Below, in pieces: positions 18,232 to 28,163 of a stretch of 64,000 bases of DNA. The stretch is taken from NCBI GenBank assembly GCA_018240435.1, contig JAFEFT010000015.1, positions 1-64,000 of the forward strand, read 5' to 3'. Position 1 is the first letter of the stretch. Every line of letters starts with the position of its first letter. The notes below the pieces were generated by a model. It did not search any database. It was not told where the DNA came from and saw only the letters and a list, made by a program, of their open reading frames with translations. The stretch is from Pseudomonadota bacterium. Lineage in GTDB: Bacteria; Pseudomonadota; Gammaproteobacteria; Xanthomonadales; Xanthomonadaceae. The position numbers and the translations under genes are program-made.

Positions 18232-19794
18232 ATGAACGCCCAACTCGATACCCGCCACGACCGCCACCCCGTCCTCGCCGCGCTCGGCCTGGGTGCCGTC
18301 GAATCCGGCACCTACCTCGGCCACGGCCAGTGGTCGACGACCAACGACGCCGGCGTGATCGAACCGATCAACCCGACCACCGGGCAGGTGATCGCCCAGG
18401 TCCACGCCGCTTCGGCAGCCGACTACGACCTCATCGTCGCGCGCGCGCAGCAAGCGTTCGCCGTGTGGCGCACCACCCCGGCCCCGCGCCGTGGCGAGGC
18501 GATCCGCCGTTGCGCCGAAGCGCTGCGCACGCACAAGGACGCGCTCGGCTCGCTGGTCGCGCTGGAAATGGGCAAGTCCAAGCCCGAAGGCGACGGCGAA
18601 GTGCAGGAGATGATCGACATCGGCGAGTTCGCCGTCGGCCTGTCGCGCCAGCTTTACGGCCTGACCATGCACTCCGAGCGCCCGGGCCATCGCATGTACG
18701 AGCAGTGGCACCCGATCGGCCTGGTCGGGATCATCAGCGCCTTCAACTTCCCGGTCGCGGTGTGGGCGTGGAACTCGTTCGTCGCGGCGGTCTGCGGCGA
18801 CATCTCGATCTGGAAGCCTTCGCCCAAAACCCCGCTGTCGGCGATCGCCGCGATGCGCATCTGCAACCAGGCGCTGGCCGACGGCGGCTTCCCCGACCTG
18901 TTCTTCCTGTTCAACGACGCCGGCAGCGAACTGGCGCAGCGTTTCGTCGACGACCGCCGCATCCCGCTGGTCAGCTTCACCGGCTCCACGAAGGTCGGCC
19001 GCAGGGTCGGCGAGCGTGTCGCCCATCGCATGGGTTGCTCGCTGCTGGAGCTCGGCGGCAACAACGCCATCATCGTCGATGAAACCGCCGATCTGAAGCT
19101 GGCCATCCCCGCCATCGTCTTCGGCGCGGTCGGCACCGCCGGCCAGCGCTGCACCACCACCCGCCGCCTGATCGTGCACGCCTCACGCCACGACGAGGTG
19201 CTGGCCAAGCTGGTCGCCGCCTACGCGCAGGTCGAAAAGAAGATCGGCGACCCCACCGACCCGGCCAACCTGATGGGCCCGCTCAACAGCGCCGACGCGG
19301 TGGCCGCGTTCGAGAGCGCGATCGCCAAGGCCAAGGCTGCCGGCGGCGCGATCGCCAGCGGCGGCCGCGCGCTGCGCGAACGCCCCGGCCACTTCGTGCT
19401 GCCGACCATCATCACCGGCCTGAAAAACTCCGACGAGGTGGTGCAGACCGAAACCTTCGCCCCGATCCTGTACGTGATGAAGTACGACACGCTCGATCAG
19501 GCCATCGCGATGCAAAACGACGTGCCGCAGGGCCTGTCGTCGTCGATCTTCACCACCAACCTCAAGCACGCCGAGGCGTTCCTCGCGGCGGCCGGCAGCG
19601 ACTGCGGCATCGCCAACGTCAACATCGGCACCTCGGGCGCGGAGATCGGCGGCGCCTTCGGCGGCGAGAAGGAAACCGGCGGTGGCCGCGAGTCCGGTTC
19701 GGATGCCTGGAAGGCCTACATGCGCCGGCAGACCAACACCATCAATTACTCCGACGCGCTGCCGCTGGCCCAGGGCATCAAGTTCGACGTCTGA
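18232..19794 (+). CDS. Aldehyde dehydrogenase, ALDH7-type (alpha-aminoadipic semialdehyde dehydrogenase-like)
   Basis: A 520-residue NAD-dependent dehydrogenase. Features: FNFPVAVWAWN in the coenzyme domain, the FTGSTKVGR block, LELGGNNAIIV with the general-base Glu, and the nucleophile Cys in GTAGQRCTTTRRL. The GQRCTTTRR sequence and the C-terminal EIGGAFGGEKETGGGRESGS belong to the antiquitin/ALDH7 branch, whose bacterial members (AmaB) oxidise alpha-aminoadipate semialdehyde/piperideine-6-carboxylate in lysine breakdown. No lysine catabolic genes lie next to it. The AGG-reading tRNA upstream is a separate unit. Confidence 0.9.
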   Translation: MNAQLDTRHDRHPVLAALGLGAVESGTYLGHGQWSTTNDAGVIEPINPTTGQVIAQVHAASAADYDLIVARAQQAFAVWRTTPAPRRGEAIRRCAEALRTHKDALGSLVALEMGKSKPEGDGEVQEMIDIGEFAVGLSRQLYGLTMHSERPGHRMYEQWHPIGLVGIISAFNFPVAVWAWNSFVAAVCGDISIWKPSPKTPLSAIAAMRICNQALADGGFPDLFFLFNDAGSELAQRFVDDRRIPLVSFTGSTKVGRRVGERVAHRMGCSLLELGGNNAIIVDETADLKLAIPAIVFGAVGTAGQRCTTTRRLIVHASRHDEVLAKLVAAYAQVEKKIGDPTDPANLMGPLNSADAVAAFESAIAKAKAAGGAIASGGRALRERPGHFVLPTIITGLKNSDEVVQTETFAPILYVMKYDTLDQAIAMQNDVPQGLSSSIFTTNLKHAEAFLAAAGSDCGIANVNIGTSGAEIGGAFGGEKETGGGRESGSDAWKAYMRRQTNTINYSDALPLAQGIKFDV

Positions 19795-19873
19795 GCCGAC
19801 CGTGCCTTCGCCGCGCCCGTCGCCATGCCCGGCGGCGGCGCGGCGATCGTCGCCCGCATCGACCGTCCACACG

Positions 19874-20179
19874 ATGAATGCCACGCCCCGCCCCACCTGC
19901 GCCACGGCCACGATCAGCCTGGTGTTCGGCATCCTGTGCTGGTTCGCCCTGCCCTTCATCGGCGCGGTGATCGCCGTCGTCACCGGACACATGGCGCGTT
20001 CGGAAATCCGCCGCGCGCGGGGTGCGCTCGACGGCGATGGCCTTGCGGTCGGCGGGCTCGTGCTCGGTTACCTGCATCTCGTCGTCGCTGCGCTGGCGCT
20101 GCTGGCGATCTTGCTGTTCTTCGGCGGCATGGTCGGATTCCTCGCCTTTGTCGCCGCGATGGTCTCGCACCACGGCTAG
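19874..20179 (+). CDS. DUF4190-type small membrane protein
   Basis: A 101-residue protein with two hydrophobic segments. The pattern [12 protein letters not shown] at the start, then [13 protein letters not shown], then [18 protein letters not shown] is the DUF4190 layout, in which a conserved GxxA/S-x-E/Ixx segment links two helices. Function unknown. ATG 19874 is the first start giving this domain; no strong ribosome site is visible. It lies between an ALDH gene and pyrD, both on the same strand. Confidence 0.75.
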   Translation: MNATPRPTCATATISLVFGILCWFALPFIGAVIAVVTGHMARSEIRRARGALDGDGLAVGGLVLGYLHLVVAALALLAILLFFGGMVGFLAFVAAMVSHHG

Positions 20180-20324
20180 CCCGACCTGCCATGACCGGAT
20201 CGCAAACCACCAACGATCAGGCCCGGCCGCGCAGCACTCCGGCGCCGGCGAGCGCAGGCTGCGCGCTACAAGCGCGGCTGCCGATCGTCTACCCTACGCG
20301 CCTGTTTGCCGAAATCATTGCCTG

Positions 20325-21356
20325 ATGTACGGTCTCATTCGTCCCTTCCTGTTCGCGCTCGATCCGGAACTGGCGCACGGCCTGGCGCTGCGCGCCATCG
20401 AGACGACCTACCGTTCGGGCGCCCACCACCTGCTGGCGCGGCGGCCGCCGCGGCTGCCGACGCGGGTGTTCTGGCGCCTGTTCGAGAACCCGTTCGGGCT
20501 GGCCGCCGGGCTGGACAAGAACGGCACCCATATCGACGCCTTGCTGGCGATGGGCTTTGGCTTCATCGAAGTCGGCACCACCACGCCGCGGCCGCAACCG
20601 GGCAATCCCAAGCCGCGCATGTTCCGCCTGCCCGAGCAGCAGGCGATCATCAATCGCCTGGGTTTCAACAACGACGGCGTCGATGCCTTGGTGAAAAACG
20701 TCGCGCGCGCGCGTCGCAGGGGCATCGTCGGCATCAACATCGGCAAGAATGCCGACACACCGAACGAAAACGCCATCGACGATTATTTGTTTTGCCTCGA
20801 ACGCGTCTACCCGATCGCCGACTACGTCACCGTCAACATCTCCTCGCCCAATACCGCCGGCCTGCGCGATTTGCAGAAGGACGAACCGCTGCGCGCGCTG
20901 GTCGGCACGTTGCGCGAAGCGCAGGAAAAACTGCGCAGCCAGCACCGCAAGGACACCCCGATCCTGTTCAAGATCGCGCCGGATCTGGAAGACTCCGCCG
21001 TCGACGGCATGGCGCGGATCATGCTCGACGCGGGCGTCGAGGGCATCATCGCCACCAACACCACCATTGCCCGCACCGCCATCGCCGGGCACAAGCTCGA
21101 AGGCGAGGCCGGCGGCCTGTCCGGCAAGCCGCTGTACCAGCGCTCGACGCAGGTGCTGTCGCGACTGCGCGCGCGCGTGGGCGAGAAGATCCCGCTGATC
21201 GGCGTCGGCGGCATCATGAGCGGCGGCGATGCGGTGGCCAAGGTCGCCGCCGGCGCCACCCTCGTGCAGTGCTACACCGGCCTGATCTATCGCGGCCCCA
21301 ATCTCATCAGCGAATGCGTCTCCGCGCTGCGCGCTCGTCGCGAAGGTTCGGTGTGA
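20325..21356 (+). CDS. pyrD: Dihydroorotate dehydrogenase (quinone), class 2
   Basis: A 343-residue FMN enzyme oxidising dihydroorotate to orotate with quinone, in pyrimidine synthesis at the inner membrane. The short N-terminal helical extension [19 protein letters not shown], typical of class 2 enzymes, is present; then [34 protein letters not shown], the catalytic-base region [15 protein letters not shown], and the FMN phosphate motif [11 protein letters not shown]. The stop codon overlaps the murB start (TGATG). Confidence 0.96.
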   Translation: MYGLIRPFLFALDPELAHGLALRAIETTYRSGAHHLLARRPPRLPTRVFWRLFENPFGLAAGLDKNGTHIDALLAMGFGFIEVGTTTPRPQPGNPKPRMFRLPEQQAIINRLGFNNDGVDALVKNVARARRRGIVGINIGKNADTPNENAIDDYLFCLERVYPIADYVTVNISSPNTAGLRDLQKDEPLRALVGTLREAQEKLRSQHRKDTPILFKIAPDLEDSAVDGMARIMLDAGVEGIIATNTTIARTAIAGHKLEGEAGGLSGKPLYQRSTQVLSRLRARVGEKIPLIGVGGIMSGGDAVAKVAAGATLVQCYTGLIYRGPNLISECVSALRARREGSV

Positions 21357-22393
21357 TGGCTGGCCTGCGGTTGCTGGACGACGCCCCGCTGATCGCCCGC
21401 AACACCTTTCGCGTCGCGGCGCAGGCGCAGTTGCTGGCCGAGGTGCGCGACCGCGCCGGCTTCGACGAACTGTGCGGCAGCGGCGCGCTGCGCCTGGATC
21501 CATTGCTGGTGCTCGGTGACGGCAGCAACCTGTTGCTGGTCGACGACGTGCCGGGGCTGGTCGTCCACCTCGACCTGCGCGGCATTTCGACGCTGGCAGA
21601 AAATGGCGACGGTGCATTGGTGCGCGCCGAGGCCGGCGTCGGCTGGAACGATCTGGTGCACTGGACGCTGGGCCGGCGGCTGGAAGGGCTGGAGAACCTC
21701 GCTCTCATCCCCGGCCGGGTCGGTGCCGCGCCGATCCAGAACATCGGTGCCTACGGCGTCGAAGCAGGCGAGTTCATCCAGACCGTGGAAGCCTACGATC
21801 GCCGCGCAGGCCGGATCGCGCGGTTCGATCGCGCCGCTTGCGACTTCGGCTACCGCGACAGCGTCTTCAAGCGCGAGCGCGAGCGCTGGATCGTGCTCGC
21901 CGTCGAGTTCCGCCTGCCGCGCCGGCACGAGTTGCGGTTGGACTACGCCGGTATCGGTGACGAGCTGGCGGCGATGGGCGTGGCGGCACCGCGGGCAGCG
22001 CACGTCGCCGAAGCGGTGATCCGCCTGCGCACGCGCAAACTGCCCGACCCGTTGCTGATCGGCAACGCCGGCAGCTTCTTCAAGAATCCGCTGGTCGACG
22101 CGGATATCGCCGACACGCTGCAGCGCGAGCACCCGCAGCTGCCCGTGTATCCGGCCGCCGACGCGAGCAAGCGCAAGCTCGCCGCGGCATGGATGATCCA
22201 GTCCTGCGGCTGGAAAGGCCATCGCGACGGCGATGCCGGCATCGCCGCGCAACACGCGCTGGTGCTGGTCAACCACGGCCACGCCAGCGGCGCGCAATTG
22301 CTCGATCTGGCCCGCCGCGTCGCCGCCTCGGTGCGCGAGCGCTTCGGGGTGGACATCGAGCCCGAGCCACGCATCGTCGGTGCCCGCTGGTGA
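21356..22393 (+). CDS. murB: UDP-N-acetylmuramate dehydrogenase, type I
   Basis: A 345-residue FAD enzyme that reduces the enolpyruvyl group to lactyl in peptidoglycan precursor synthesis. Seen: N-T-F near residue 16, the FAD site LLVLGDGSNLLLVDD, LIPGRVGAAPIQNIGAYGVE, the YRDSVFK segment typical of type I enzymes, and the catalytic GNAGSFFKNP serine. ATG 21356 overlaps the pyrD stop, so the two are translationally coupled. A cell-wall gene next to pyrD is otherwise not a functional pair. Confidence 0.96.
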   Translation: MAGLRLLDDAPLIARNTFRVAAQAQLLAEVRDRAGFDELCGSGALRLDPLLVLGDGSNLLLVDDVPGLVVHLDLRGISTLAENGDGALVRAEAGVGWNDLVHWTLGRRLEGLENLALIPGRVGAAPIQNIGAYGVEAGEFIQTVEAYDRRAGRIARFDRAACDFGYRDSVFKRERERWIVLAVEFRLPRRHELRLDYAGIGDELAAMGVAAPRAAHVAEAVIRLRTRKLPDPLLIGNAGSFFKNPLVDADIADTLQREHPQLPVYPAADASKRKLAAAWMIQSCGWKGHRDGDAGIAAQHALVLVNHGHASGAQLLDLARRVAASVRERFGVDIEPEPRIVGARW

Positions 22394-22520
22394 TGCGATC
22401 GCGCCCGGCGCCTTGCGTGACCGCTGCGGCGGCCGCAGGGGGTGAATCGGTACCAGCCCGAGCACCGCGACCATCGGGCAGGCGGGCGCGCCGACGTCCC
22501 TGCCGACACGCAGCCGCACC

Positions 22521-23432
22521 ATGCTGAATGCCACGCCCAACCGTTTCGTGCGCGCCGCCGGGCTGATGCTGGCCAGCACGATCTGCTTCGGGGCGATGGC
22601 ACTGACCATCAAGGTCGCCGCCCATTCGCTTTCGACCTTCGAGATCGCGTTTTTCCGCAGCGCATTGGGCCTGCTGGTGCTGCTGCCGATCCTGCGCGCC
22701 GGCGGTGCGGCGCCACGCACCCGGCAGCTGCCACGCTACCTGTTGCGCAGCGCCATTGGCGTCGGCTCGATGCTCAGCGGCTACTGGGCGATTGCGCACC
22801 TGCCGCTGGCCCAGGCAATCGCGCTGTCGTACGCGACGCCACTGTTCGTGACGATCATGGCGGTGATCTGGCTGCGCGAACGCGTGCGCTGGCGACGCTG
22901 GGCAGCGGTGATGCTCGGTTTCGTCGGCGTGCTGGTAGTGGTGCGGCCGGGCGGCGCCGGCTTTTCGATCGCCTCGCTGGTCGCCCTGCTCGCGGCCCTG
23001 CTCAGCGCCATCGTCGCCATCCAGATCAAACAACTCTCGCGCATCGATGGGCCCGATACCATCGTCTTCTTCACCTACCTGTTCTGGGTACCGATGTCGT
23101 TGCTGGCGGCATTGCCCGGATGGCAATGGCCGCCGATGGCGACCTGGGGCTGGCTGTTCGCCACCGGCGCCTGCGGCACCGTCGCGCAACTGCTGTGGGC
23201 GCGCGCGCTCGGGCTGGGCGAGGTGTCGGCGCTGCAACCGATCAGTTTCATGCAGTTGCCGATGGTGGCGGTGGCCGGCTACTATCTGTTCGACGAAAAA
23301 CTCGATCACTGGACGCTGGCCGGCGCCGCCATCATCTTCGCCGCCAACGCCTTCATCGCCCACCGCGAAACCCGGCTGGCGCGCAGCCATGCCAGCCTGG
23401 CCCCGAGCGAGGCGGTCAAACCCGGCGAGTGA
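22521..23432 (+). CDS. DMT-superfamily exporter (EamA family)
   Basis: A 303-residue protein with ten hydrophobic segments arranged as two homologous EamA halves. The first half has the usual STFEIAFFRSALGLLVLLP region; the second half contains GWLFATGACGTVAQLLWARAL. Members export amino acids, nucleobases and other metabolites; no substrate can be read from sequence. ATG 22521 is the family-like start. The 127 bases before it hold no gene. Confidence 0.88.
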   Translation: MLNATPNRFVRAAGLMLASTICFGAMALTIKVAAHSLSTFEIAFFRSALGLLVLLPILRAGGAAPRTRQLPRYLLRSAIGVGSMLSGYWAIAHLPLAQAIALSYATPLFVTIMAVIWLRERVRWRRWAAVMLGFVGVLVVVRPGGAGFSIASLVALLAALLSAIVAIQIKQLSRIDGPDTIVFFTYLFWVPMSLLAALPGWQWPPMATWGWLFATGACGTVAQLLWARALGLGEVSALQPISFMQLPMVAVAGYYLFDEKLDHWTLAGAAIIFAANAFIAHRETRLARSHASLAPSEAVKPGE

Positions 23433-23566
23433 GGCTCATGCCATCATCGATCACGCACGCCATGACCGTCCTTTGCGGGCACGCCGGCTCGGCGCACGAT
23501 GCCGGCGCATCGGCCGGCTGATAGCACGGTGCGCAGCCGTCCGCCATTACCAGGAAGCAATGATTC

Positions 23567-24217
23567 ATGCTGCTGCTTGACGCTCTCAGCCCCGCCCCTC
23601 GCACGGTACGCATGTATCTGGCCGAGAAGGGCCTGCACATCCCCAGCCGGCAGGTGGACGTATTCGCCGGCGAGAACCGGCAGCAGCCCTATCTGCGGCT
23701 CAATCCGGCCGGACAGACGCCGGCGCTGCTGCTCGACGACGGCCAGTGCCTGGCCGAGTCGGTGGCGATCATGGAATATCTGGAAGAATTGCACCCCGAA
23801 CCGCCGCTGCTCGGGCGCACGCCGATCGAGCGGGCGTGCACGCGGCAATGGCTGCGCCGGGTCGAGCTGGCGATCACCGAGAACATCCACAACGCCTACC
23901 ACTACGCCGAAGGGCTGGCGCGCTTTCGTGGCCGCATCCCGGTCGAAGCGGAGGCCGGCCCGGCGCTCAAACGCGTCGCCCAGGACCGGATCGCATGGCT
24001 CGACGGCATGCTCGCCGGCCATCGCTTTCTCGCCGGCGAGCGTTTCACGCTGGCCGACATCTGGCTCTACGTCTGGCTGGACTTCGCCGATTCGGTCGGC
24101 CAGCCATTCGATCGTCGCCTGCGCAACCTCACCCCATGGTTCGACAGCATCGCCGCCCGCGCATCGGCGGCCGCCAGCCTGCACCCGCGCTGCCAACCCG
24201 GCGGCGTGCGCGGTTGA
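23567..24217 (+). CDS. Glutathione S-transferase family protein
   Basis: A 216-residue GST. The thioredoxin-like N-terminal domain has PAPRTVRMYLAEKGL (the glutathione-activating Ser/Thr/Cys position appears as S9 or T14) and the glutathione-binding LNPAGQTPALLLDDGQCLAE, then the helical C-terminal domain with FTLADIWLYVWLDFA. Likely cytoplasmic detoxification. ATG 23567 is the first start in the domain's frame; AGGAAG lies upstream. A single gene between two unrelated membrane protein genes. Confidence 0.85.
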   Translation: MLLLDALSPAPRTVRMYLAEKGLHIPSRQVDVFAGENRQQPYLRLNPAGQTPALLLDDGQCLAESVAIMEYLEELHPEPPLLGRTPIERACTRQWLRRVELAITENIHNAYHYAEGLARFRGRIPVEAEAGPALKRVAQDRIAWLDGMLAGHRFLAGERFTLADIWLYVWLDFADSVGQPFDRRLRNLTPWFDSIAARASAAASLHPRCQPGGVRG

Positions 24218-24292
24218 TCGCGCCACCGGCATCGGCGCCAAGCGATCGCTAACACCGGCGGTGCCAGAATCGATCGCCTCGCGACGACGCCG

Positions 24293-25087
24293 ATGACTTC
24301 TTTCCGCATGAATCCGCAAGCGACCGATCACGTCGGCAAAGTCCCCGCCGTCACCCTCGGCTTCTGGCTGTTGAAGATCATCGCCACCACCCTCGGCGAG
24401 ACCGGCGGCGACGCGGTGACGATGTCGATGCAGCTCGGCTACCTCGTCGGCAGCGCGATCTTCGCGGCGATTTTCCTCGTCGCGGTGGCAATGCAAGTGC
24501 GCGCGAAATCATTCCACTCGGCGTCGTACTGGATCACCATCATCGCCACCACCACCGTCGGCACCACGCTTGCCGATTTCGCCGACCGCTCGCTCGGCAT
24601 CGGCTACACCGGCGGTTCGATCCTGTTGCTGTCGCTGTTGCTGGGCTCGCTGTTCGTCTGGCAGCGCACGCTGGGAACCGTCGCCGTTGCGAGCGTGTCG
24701 TCGCCACAGGCAGAAGGCTTCTACTGGCTCACCATCATGTTTTCGCAGACACTGGGCACGGCGCTGGGCGATTTCGTCGCCGACGGCCGCACCGAGGTGC
24801 CGGCCGGGCTGGGCCTGGGCTACGACGGCGCGGCGCTGGTGTTCGGCGGCGCCCTGGTGCTGGTCGCGATGGCGTATGTCTCGACCCGCATCTCGCGCAC
24901 GGCGCTGTTCTGGGCCGCCTTCATCCTCACTCGCCCACTCGGCGCGGTGCTCGGCGATTTCCTCGACAAGCCGCTTGATCACGGCGGCCTGGCGCTGAGC
25001 CGCTACACCGCCTCGCTGGTGCTGCTGGTGGCGATGACGATCGGGGTTGTGGCGCTGCCGCAACGCGCAGCGCAGCCGACGCGTTGA
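24293..25087 (+). CDS. COG4705-type membrane protein with four-fold internal repeat
   Basis: A 264-residue protein with about eight hydrophobic helices. A short motif recurs four times: TTLGETGGD, TTVGTTLADF, QTLGTALGDF and RPLGAVLGDF, each preceded by a hydrophobic helix and followed by a linker, so the protein is built from four copies of a two-helix unit. This fits the uncharacterised COG4705 family. Function unknown; conserved Asp residues inside the membrane suggest ion or metal handling, an inference only. The start may be 24293 or the ATG at 24308; the first 100 bases upstream hold no gene. Confidence 0.8.
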   Translation: MTSFRMNPQATDHVGKVPAVTLGFWLLKIIATTLGETGGDAVTMSMQLGYLVGSAIFAAIFLVAVAMQVRAKSFHSASYWITIIATTTVGTTLADFADRSLGIGYTGGSILLLSLLLGSLFVWQRTLGTVAVASVSSPQAEGFYWLTIMFSQTLGTALGDFVADGRTEVPAGLGLGYDGAALVFGGALVLVAMAYVSTRISRTALFWAAFILTRPLGAVLGDFLDKPLDHGGLALSRYTASLVLLVAMTIGVVALPQRAAQPTR

Positions 25088-25124
25088 TCAACGCGCATGA
25101 ACGCAGCGGCAACGTCCGCGGGCA

Positions 25125-26804
25125 TCACTGATCGCGATCACGAAAGCCCGCCAGCACCTCCATCCGGTTTTCATAGGCGGACTCCAGGCACGGCGCGTCG
25201 GTGCAGATGTCGCGCACGTTGCGAATCCAGTCGATTTCGCTGCGCTTGAGCCCCTCCTTGTCGACGACGACCTGCAGGGCGGCATCGTAGGTCTGCTGCA
25301 ACAGCCGATCGGCATGCGCCAGTTCGGGGCTGGTGCAGATCAACTGCTCGGCGTGCGAGGACGCCCGGCTGCAATCGAAACTCGGCTGCGCGTCGTCGTC
25401 GGCGATGGCGCCACTGCGGTCGGTACTGCCAGCGCTGGTGCTGGCGTCGCTGTCCGGAGCCGCGGCCGGGGGCGACGACGCGCTGCCCGCATCGGTGCCG
25501 GGAGCCGACGCGATGCCGCTGCTGCTGGCTTCACTGCTGGCCACTGGCGAGGCGACAGCCGCATCACCCGGGCTTGCGGCGGCCGACGCATCCGCTGCCG
25601 GGCTGGCGCTGCTGAATGCGAAGAAACCACTGTCCGATCCCCACCCCTGCTTGACGGCCACGCCACCGGCGATGAGCAGGACGAATGCCGCCACACCCGC
25701 GCCGATCATCCAGGCTGGCCGACGTGGATGGATCAGGATCGGTGCAGCAGCTGGCGGTGAAGCCGGCGCCATCGGCGTCGCGGCAACGGCCGGCACCACC
25801 GGCGCCTGCGGCAGCGGCGTGACCTGGGTGGCGGCGACCGAGGCCGGAGTCACCGGCATCGGCGGCAGCGGTGTCACCTGCGTCGCCGCCGGCGTCGGTG
25901 GCAGCGGGGTCAGCTGGGTTGCCGCGACGGGCGCTTCCGACCGAAAGCGTGGCGGCGTCATCGGTTGCCCGGCCAGGGCCTGCTCGATGGCCTCGATCAG
26001 GGCACCGGCACTGGCCGGGCGTGCCGCCGGCTCTTTCGCCAGACCCAGCGCCAGCGCCGTCGCCACCGCGCCGGGCAGGGTCGAGGTCACCGGCGGCGGC
26101 AGCGGTGCACTGATGTGCTTGAGCAAGATCGCGTGCGGGGTGTCGGCATCGAACGGCAGATAGCCGGTCAGTACCCGGCAGGCGATCACCGCCAATGCGT
26201 AGATGTCGGTGAACGGACCGAGCGCCTCGCCCTTGGCCTGCTCGGGCGCCATGTAGGCGGGCGTGCCGAAGATGTTGCCGGTCGCCGTCTTGAGCTTTTC
26301 CGCGCCTTCGAGCAGTTTGGCCACGCCGAAGTCGGCCAGGTACGGCGCCTTGTCCTCGGTGAGCAGGATGTTCTGCGGCTTGAGATCGCGGTGGACGATG
26401 CCGCGCCGGTGCGCATAGTCGAGCGCCGCGGCGACCCCGCGCAGCACCGCCATGCCGGCGGCGACATCCATCCCGGATTTCAGTGCCGATTCGAAGTCAC
26501 CGCCATCGACGTAGCGCAGCGCCATCCACGGCACGTCCTCGGCGATGCCGTAACGATACAGCGGGATGATGTTGGGATGGTCGAGGCTGGCGATGACCCG
26601 CGCTTCGAGCTCGAAGCGCTTGCTGAAATCCTGATCGTCGACCAATTGCTCGGGCAGCACCTTGAGCGCCACCATGCGATCGAGTTCGGCCTCGCGGGCG
26701 AGGTAGACCGTCGCCATGCCGCCGCGCCCGAGGCGCGAGAGGATGGTGTAGCCGCCGAGTTGGGTTCCCGTCTCGATGCGCATGCCTGTGGCGATTCCGG
26801 TCAT
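25125..26804 (-). CDS. Membrane Ser/Thr protein kinase fused to an LprI-like domain
   Basis: A 559-residue protein. The kinase domain (about 16-285) is complete: LGRGGMATVY loop, K48, HRDLKPQNILL, DFGVAKLLEG, GTPAYMAPEQ. A Pro/Thr linker follows with three copies of AATQ-V/L-TPLP. A membrane helix lies at about 371-392, then an Ala/Ser-rich stretch, then a C-terminal domain from C478 with four Cys (C478, C490 and two in ICTDAPCLES) and DWIRNVRD. This domain resembles LprI, the lysozyme-inhibitor-type domain of the DUF1311 group. The kinase would face the cytoplasm and the LprI-like part the periplasm, as in sensor kinases of the PknB type. Start 26804 or the ATG at 26783. Confidence 0.85.
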   Translation of the reverse strand: MTGIATGMRIETGTQLGGYTILSRLGRGGMATVYLAREAELDRMVALKVLPEQLVDDQDFSKRFELEARVIASLDHPNIIPLYRYGIAEDVPWMALRYVDGGDFESALKSGMDVAAGMAVLRGVAAALDYAHRRGIVHRDLKPQNILLTEDKAPYLADFGVAKLLEGAEKLKTATGNIFGTPAYMAPEQAKGEALGPFTDIYALAVIACRVLTGYLPFDADTPHAILLKHISAPLPPPVTSTLPGAVATALALGLAKEPAARPASAGALIEAIEQALAGQPMTPPRFRSEAPVAATQLTPLPPTPAATQVTPLPPMPVTPASVAATQVTPLPQAPVVPAVAATPMAPASPPAAAPILIHPRRPAWMIGAGVAAFVLLIAGGVAVKQGWGSDSGFFAFSSASPAADASAAASPGDAAVASPVASSEASSSGIASAPGTDAGSASSPPAAAPDSDASTSAGSTDRSGAIADDDAQPSFDCSRASSHAEQLICTSPELAHADRLLQQTYDAALQVVVDKEGLKRSEIDWIRNVRDICTDAPCLESAYENRMEVLAGFRDRDQ

Positions 26805-26864
26805 GGCCCGCGCGGCCGGGCCGATCCGCTCATGGTACCGATCCGGCCGCGTGCGAGCGCGGGC

Positions 26865-28124
26865 TCACGCCGGCGCCGCGACACCATACCGCCGCTCGAC
26901 GTATTCGTCGATCACCGCCACGAATTCCTCGGCGATGCGCTCGCCGCGCAAGGTCATCGCTTTCTTGCCATCGATGAACACCGGCGCAGCCGGCGCTTCG
27001 CCGGTGCCGGGCAGCGAGATTCCGATGTTCGCGTGACGCGATTCACCCGGGCCATTGACCACGCAACCCATCACCGCCAGGGTCAAATTTTCGGCGCCGG
27101 GACGGCTGATCTTCCACTCCGGCATCTTCGCGCGGACATGCTCCTGAACGGTTTTCGCCAGTTCCTGGAAGAACTCCGAGGTGGTGCGGCCGCAGCCCGG
27201 GCAGGCGGTGACCAGCGGCGTGAACGCGCGCAGGCCCATCGTCTGCAGCAGCTCCTGCGCGACCACCACCTCCTGCGTGCGCGCGCCGCCCGGCTCGGGC
27301 GTGAGCGAGATGCGGATGGTGTCGCCGATGCCCTGCTGCAACAGCACCGCCAGCGCCGCGGTGGAGGCGACGATGCCTTTGCTGCCCATGCCCGCTTCGG
27401 TCAGACCCAGGTGCAGGGCGTAGTCGCAGCGCGCGGCGAGGTCACGATAGACGGCGATCAATTCCTGCACGCCCGAGACCTTGCACGACAGCACGATGCG
27501 CTCGCGCGCCAGGCCCAGCTCGACCGCGCGTTGCGCCGAGTCCAGCGCCGAGCGGATCAACGCCTCGCGCATCACCGCCGGCGCATCCCACGGCTGCGCG
27601 CGTGCGTGATTTTCGTCCATCAGCTTTGCCGCCAACGCCTGATCGAGCGAACCCCAGTTGACGCCGATCCGCACCGGCTTGTCGTGCTTCAATGCCAATT
27701 CGATCAAGGTGGCGAACTGGGTGTCGCGTTTGTGGCCGAAGCCGACGTTGCCGGGATTGATTCGATACTTGGCCAGCGCCTGCGCCGCCGCCGGTTCGGC
27801 GCCGAGCAGTTGATGGCCGTTGTAGTGGAAATCGCCGATCAGCGGCACCTCCACACCCATCAGCGCCAGCTTGTCGCGAATGCGCGGCACCGCCGCCGCC
27901 GCTTCGGGCGTGTTGACGGTGATCCGCACGAGCTCGGAGCCGGCGCGCCACAGCTCGGCGACCTGTTTCGTGGTCGCCGCGACATCGGCGGTGTCGGTGT
28001 TGGTCATCGACTGCACGACGACCGGCGCGTCGCCGCCCATCGTCACCTTGCCGACCCGCACCGCCCGCGCCGCCCGCCGCGCCGCGGGGCCGATTGCCTC
28101 GTCCATTCCCATTGCCTCGAACAT
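26865..28124 (-). CDS. ispG: 4-hydroxy-3-methylbut-2-en-1-yl diphosphate synthase (GcpE)
   Basis: A 419-residue iron-sulfur enzyme of the MEP isoprenoid pathway, converting MEcPP to HMBPP. The TIM barrel starts with [13 protein letters not shown] and GDFHYNGH; the cluster ligands are C308 and C311 in ACPGCGRT and C354 in [10 protein letters not shown]. Long bacterial form with no inserted domain. ATG 28124 is used; the in-frame ATG at 28112 is also possible. The gene is divergent from xseA, 39 bases away. Confidence 0.96.
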   Translation of the reverse strand: MFEAMGMDEAIGPAARRAARAVRVGKVTMGGDAPVVVQSMTNTDTADVAATTKQVAELWRAGSELVRITVNTPEAAAAVPRIRDKLALMGVEVPLIGDFHYNGHQLLGAEPAAAQALAKYRINPGNVGFGHKRDTQFATLIELALKHDKPVRIGVNWGSLDQALAAKLMDENHARAQPWDAPAVMREALIRSALDSAQRAVELGLARERIVLSCKVSGVQELIAVYRDLAARCDYALHLGLTEAGMGSKGIVASTAALAVLLQQGIGDTIRISLTPEPGGARTQEVVVAQELLQTMGLRAFTPLVTACPGCGRTTSEFFQELAKTVQEHVRAKMPEWKISRPGAENLTLAVMGCVVNGPGESRHANIGISLPGTGEAPAAPVFIDGKKAMTLRGERIAEEFVAVIDEYVERRYGVAAPA

Positions 28125-28163
28125 CGATGCCCTATTGTAGGGCAGTGGCGTTACAGTGCCGCG

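Noticed and set aside
22521..24217. DMT exporter and GST genes as a detoxification operon
   Set aside because: The gap of 134 bases and lack of shared signals make this unsupported; listed as separate genes.
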